A DNA stretch of 17,162 nucleotides, from contig CALDQY010000180.1 in NCBI GenBank assembly GCA_937911445.1, positions 1 through 17,162 of the forward strand. The letters are read 5' to 3'. Under the pieces are notes generated by a model. The model saw nothing but the letters and a program-made list of their open reading frames with translations. It ran no database searches and was not told the DNA's origin. This document shows positions 14,170 through 17,162 of this stretch, piece by piece (the stretch's first letter is position 1; each line of letters opens with the position of its first letter). Made by a program: the position numbers and the translations under genes. The stretch is from an uncultured Rhodobiaceae bacterium (GTDB taxonomy: Archaea > Thermoplasmatota > Poseidoniia > Poseidoniales > Poseidoniaceae).

Positions 14170-16185
14170 TGTCCAAATTGTGCTGCTCGAAGTGTACGCT
14201 TCAGCCAACTGCTTCGCCTTCCTACGTCGCTGCTCTTCATTGACGATGACGGCTAGACAAACAAGGACCGATACGATTGTGACGACTCCTGCGTAAGGGA
14301 TGATGCCACTGGTTGTTCGTAGTGCATCGAACGAAGGCGTGTCCTCAACATCAAATTGATTCGAATATTGGACCTGGAGGTCCAACAGATCAAGTTCACA
14401 ATCGCACAATGTTACAGTTATTCGTTCAGGATAGAGCGAAGACTGCAATCGCTTCCAGGATGGATCATCGATACCTGCGGGGCGGGTCGCCCATGTCGGT
14501 GACGATAAGGACCCAAACGAAGAGGTCGAAATCATCGCGGTGTCAACATGGTGGATTGAGTTTGATGGTTGCTCATCAACAACAAGCAGTGCTTCCAACA
14601 TCATCAAATCGAGAAGCAATGCACGAGTTGCGATAATCGAAAATGTGACGATTTGTTCATCGAGACCGTCTATGATTCTCCCCCTGCGAGATTCAGAAAT
14701 CTGATCGAAGACAAGCTGATCGATTCTGACATCGTCAAGTCCTTCGACGATGAGCTGCCAACGTCCATCTTCTCGTTCGTATGCCGATTCAATGTTCAGC
14801 CACAGTCTCAAGTCTTCCCCATCTCGAATACCAAAGGTCGCTCCTACGTGTTCGATCATGGTCGCCTCAGGTGTCGCAGGGCTCGAAACATCCCAGAGCT
14901 GTTTGACTCGTTCGTCAAGAAGTTGCTCTAAGGACCACTCCGAGTTGGACTGCGACTCATCGGCCATGGTCCACAGAGGGCTAACAATACCGCTCAAGAA
15001 GAGCAATAGAATGGCCGGAACGAAAACAAAAGAACGCAGGCGAGTGGATGTTGTTGAACGATAAAATTGAGCTGCAAAGAAGATGAAGAATCCGATGACT
15101 GGGAACAACAACACTCCATTTTGCTGCGACAAATCCTCTGTTTCTCCAGTTGAGAAATCAAAGAACTGGGCCTCATAGGAAACCTTCCCTTCGAATTCGG
15201 AAGCATCTGTTGGACCTGAACTCTCTACAGCGTATACACCGCTCCAAATGTAGGGTTGAAACCGATCGATTTGACCATTCAAACAGAAGACATAGTCACC
15301 GGGTTTGAGTGCTCGCCAGCGGTAATTGGTAAGGACTTCATCACCTTCTGCTTTGGTGATAACTTCAGGTGCTGCGACTTGCAACCCTCCGGATGTTCTC
15401 AAGCGATGGATACCGTTGCTTTGCTGCAATTCAAGCGGTACGTCTTCCCACTGGATAAGAATCCGCATGATTTCGTTCGCTTCAACGTTGAACGACCAAC
15501 AATCGCTGTCATCTCCTACAAGTGCCCCATAGTGAACATCTTCGAGTGAGGTCGATTTGGGTTGCAGTGCACTCGAAGGTTCGTCCACATCCTTAGCAGC
15601 AACGTTTTCTGACCAAGCAATGTCGAGTTTGAGAAACGATGCGCCTCGAAGATGCAACTCCCATGTTGAGGGGCGATCAACGGTGAAAACAATTCGTGCA
15701 CGAACAGCATCTCCTGGCCACAAAAGACGTCCGTTGTCAAGGTTCAATGCAGTATCTTCCCATCGGTGACCTGTTCCTCCACCGGTACTCGGAAGGGCCG
15801 AATCTTCTGATTCGAGGTCCGTAACACTTGAGCCGATGATGAGTTTGACGTCCATTTCTGGAGTGTACACTCCGACAGCATCGCCCTGAACTCGCAAATC
15901 GATGAACAACTCATCGAGCGTTTCTGGGAGGACGGCCAACTCTGTTTGTGCAGGTATCATATCAAACTCGATAGCAACGGATTCTGTCATCAGAGGATTG
16001 GCTTGGACTGAGCCAGAGATGATTTCTTCTCCGATTGGAACAGGCGTGAGTTGACAATTATCATCCGATTCACAGGAGAAATACAGCGTGCCTCCGTTTT
16101 CCTGATCGGTGAGTGAGCCGCCCGCTGGAAGAGCAAGCATGCAAAGAAGAACAACGATGGAAATGCATCCCGTTCTCTTCTTCAT
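14158..16185 (-). CDS. Exported/membrane-anchored protein of unknown function
   Basis: A 675-residue protein. A signal peptide is visible at 1-24 (MKKRTGCISIVVLLCMLALP then AGGS). A beta-rich extracellular part runs to about 355; it has CESDDNC near the N-terminus and a possible disulfide pair C229/C301. Two membrane segments lie at about 357-374 and 384-402, a second mixed helical/beta outside domain at about 410-625 (with a CDC pair at 594-596), and a last membrane segment at about 627-648. That last segment is followed by a basic cytoplasmic tail starting NEEQRRRKAKQ. I do not recognise the family; the RWRALKPGDYVFCLNG stretch looks like a beta-sandwich such as emp24/GOLD or pre-peptidase types, but only weakly. 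The start is the ATG at 16185 with GAGGT six bases upstream. It is the last gene of a run with the SprT-like protease and thioesterase. Confidence 0.82.
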   Translation of the reverse strand: MKKRTGCISIVVLLCMLALPAGGSLTDQENGGTLYFSCESDDNCQLTPVPIGEEIISGSVQANPLMTESVAIEFDMIPAQTELAVLPETLDELFIDLRVQGDAVGVYTPEMDVKLIIGSSVTDLESEDSALPSTGGGTGHRWEDTALNLDNGRLLWPGDAVRARIVFTVDRPSTWELHLRGASFLKLDIAWSENVAAKDVDEPSSALQPKSTSLEDVHYGALVGDDSDCWSFNVEANEIMRILIQWEDVPLELQQSNGIHRLRTSGGLQVAAPEVITKAEGDEVLTNYRWRALKPGDYVFCLNGQIDRFQPYIWSGVYAVESSGPTDASEFEGKVSYEAQFFDFSTGETEDLSQQNGVLLFPVIGFFIFFAAQFYRSTTSTRLRSFVFVPAILLLFLSGIVSPLWTMADESQSNSEWSLEQLLDERVKQLWDVSSPATPEATMIEHVGATFGIRDGEDLRLWLNIESAYEREDGRWQLIVEGLDDVRIDQLVFDQISESRRGRIIDGLDEQIVTFSIIATRALLLDLMMLEALLVVDEQPSNSIHHVDTAMISTSSFGSLSSPTWATRPAGIDDPSWKRLQSSLYPERITVTLCDCELDLLDLQVQYSNQFDVEDTPSFDALRTTSGIIPYAGVVTIVSVLVCLAVIVNEEQRRRKAKQLAEAYTSSSTIWTSLF

Positions 16186-16191
16186 AGATTG

Positions 16192-16196
16192 ACCTC
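16192..16196 (-). promoter_or_regulatory. Shine-Dalgarno site of the 675-residue exported protein
   Basis: GAGGT lies six bases before the ATG at 16185 in the 36-base gap after the SprT-like gene. Confidence 0.65.
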
Positions 16197-16221
16197 GTAT
16201 GTCCGAGATATGATGACTTGT

Positions 16222-16764
16222 TTAGTTTGCTTCCTGCGTGTTCATGACGTCGACGAGAATGGTTGAACATGCTCTGCATCGGAACCGCCCGTTCGCTTTT
16301 CTTTTTCGTGGATACTTCTTGTCGCAGGTTGTACATGCCCACAACCATGTTGCAGTCCTTTGACGTAGAAATTGTGTAAACTCACGACCACGCTCCGCTC
16401 CTTCATGAGGCCACAACTGTTCAAGTCGTCGAAATGCAGCGTCATGGAAACGATTTCCAAGTGCGTGTAAGTACTCATGATACAACACAAATCGAGCATA
16501 ATCATGCCACGAAGGATCCAACAACATCGGGTGTAAATCGATGGTTTGTACATCCTCGCTTTTCAACTCTGATGCGTTTGCACCACATCGAAATCGAGTC
16601 ACGCCATGACGTTGCGTCGCATTACGTCGCAAGACTGCTAGAGGAATCGAGTTGAGTGAATTCAAACGAGATTCGTTTTCAATTCCGGTTGTTCTCATTT
16701 GTTCAAGAACGTCATCCTTCAATTGGCTGAGGGCAATTGATTGCTCCTTTGATGGTTTTGCCAT
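16222..16764 (-). CDS. SprT-like zinc metalloprotease with C-terminal zinc ribbon
   Basis: A 180-residue protein of the SprT/Spartan-like metallopeptidase fold. The active-site motif HEYLH (96-100) carries two zinc histidines and the catalytic glutamate; H107 in NRFHDAAFRRLE is the likely third ligand. A C-terminal zinc ribbon has C144-x2-C147 and C163-x2-C166 around a basic loop (KKYPRKRKANGR), the arrangement found in SprT proteins. In eukaryotes the related Spartan proteins cut DNA-protein crosslinks; whether the archaeal protein does so is unknown. The start is the ATG at 16764, with GAGGT six bases upstream overlapping the stop of the thioesterase gene (TGAGGT), so the two are translationally coupled. 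The exported protein gene follows 36 bases downstream on the same strand. Confidence 0.87.
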   Translation of the reverse strand: MAKPSKEQSIALSQLKDDVLEQMRTTGIENESRLNSLNSIPLAVLRRNATQRHGVTRFRCGANASELKSEDVQTIDLHPMLLDPSWHDYARFVLYHEYLHALGNRFHDAAFRRLEQLWPHEGAERGREFTQFLRQRTATWLWACTTCDKKYPRKRKANGRFRCRACSTILVDVMNTQEAN

Positions 16765-16770
16765 GCTTGT

Positions 16771-16775
16771 ACCTC
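16771..16775 (-). promoter_or_regulatory. Shine-Dalgarno site of the SprT-like gene
   Basis: GAGGT six bases before the ATG at 16764 overlaps the thioesterase stop codon (TGAGGT), coupling the two genes. Confidence 0.7.
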
Positions 16776-17162
16776 AATTCCACCGATGATAAGCAGGGTG
16801 ACCTTCTTTGACAGCTACAAACAACCCTTTGCCTGTTGCGCAGACCTTGTCATTCGCTTTCAGTTCCATTCGAACATGGACTCTGTCCTCACCGATTTCT
16901 TCCGGATATGCTTCAACATGCAATTCAGTTCCAGTTGGTGTTGGTCGTCGCAACGATACTGAGTAAGATGCAGTGACAGTGCATGGTGGTTCATCGAGCC
17001 CATGCTCATCCATGAGGGCGATGGCTGCAGCCCAATTCCCATGACAGTCGAGAAGTGTCCCAATGATACCACCATTGACCATGCCTGGAAAGGCGTGATG
17101 TTCCTCAGAGGGAGTAAACTTCAACTCCAATCCATCACCTTTGCGATACGAATCGATTCGCA
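16774..17162 (-). CDS. PaaI-like hotdog-fold thioesterase, 5' end outside the window
   Basis: The 128 visible residues belong to a hotdog-fold acyl-CoA thioesterase of the PaaI/THEM type. The core MVNGGIIGTLLDCHGNWAAA matches the usual HGG...LLD block but has Asn in place of the His; this NGG-LLDCH form occurs in a subset of the family, as far as I recall. Later strands (SVSLRRPTPTGTELHVEAYP, KVCATGKGLFVAV) fit the fold. The first in-frame start, a TTG at 17130, is not credible: the codons upstream stay open to the edge and read RIDSYRKGDG, the normal segment before LELKFTPSEEH in this family. The gene therefore begins beyond the window. It is co-transcribed with the SprT-like gene by an overlapping SD. 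The substrate cannot be inferred. Confidence 0.88.
   Translation of the reverse strand, partial: RIDSYRKGDGLELKFTPSEEHHAFPGMVNGGIIGTLLDCHGNWAAAIALMDEHGLDEPPCTVTASYSVSLRRPTPTGTELHVEAYPEEIGEDRVHVRMELKANDKVCATGKGLFVAVKEGHPAYHRWN

Noticed and set aside
16774..17130. Complete thioesterase starting at 17130
   Set aside because: The start there is a TTG, and the upstream codons remain open to the window edge with family-like sequence, so the gene is incomplete in the window.
1..17162. CRISPR array, tRNA, rRNA, transposase or att-site repeats
   Set aside because: No regularly spaced repeats, cloverleaf-like genes, transposase motifs or flanking direct repeats were seen on reading either strand. A tRNAscan or repeat search was not possible here.

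Overview
The window reads as chromosomal DNA of a euryarchaeon, most likely Marine Group II (Candidatus Poseidoniales) or a close relative in Thermoplasmatota. The domain call rests on archaeal gene families recognised from their motifs: a multi-OB-fold RPA with a zinc finger followed by its RPA-associated partner, a Hel308 helicase next to the KEOPS subunit Cgi121, TldD/TldE, and a FlaI/TadA-type ATPase with two separate membrane platform proteins. The lineage call is an inference from gene style. Coding density is very high and no stretch over 300 bases lacks a gene. I saw no tRNA, rRNA, CRISPR array or insertion sequence.

Layout, left to right. (1) 2-1381, plus strand: the 3' part of an acidic, mostly helical protein of unknown function. 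It converges on and overlaps the next gene. (2) 4298-1375, minus strand: a four-gene operon with a 117-residue beta-rich protein that resembles a phage-tail or baseplate domain by eye, a TadB-like and a TadC-like platform protein, and the secretion/pilus ATPase. (3) 6986-4357, minus strand: rpa, then an RPA-associated protein with an OB fold and a C-terminal winged-helix-like domain, translationally coupled. (4) 9921-7141, minus strand: tldD then tldE/pmbA. (5) 10098-10433, plus strand: an HxlR-like regulator divergent from tldD. (6) 13575-10435, minus strand: hel308 (with an extra segment of about 85 residues) then cgi121. (7) 13663-14169, plus strand: a small two-TM protein with a helical acidic tail. 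(8) 17162-14158, minus strand: an incomplete PaaI-like hotdog thioesterase, a SprT-like zinc metalloprotease and a large exported/membrane protein of unknown function.

Three tail-to-tail junctions overlap or almost touch (1375/1381, 10433/10435, 14158/14169), and two of them hold inverted repeats. Five genes, mostly internal to operons, have clear Shine-Dalgarno sites 5-6 nt before the start, two of which contain the upstream gene's stop codon. Operon-leading genes such as hel308, tldD, the HxlR-like gene and the 13663 gene lack one. This suggests leaderless first genes and SD-driven internal genes.

The least explained unit is the operon at 1375-4298: a minimal Tad/Epd-like motor and platform with no pilin in view, led by a small phage-tail-like protein.
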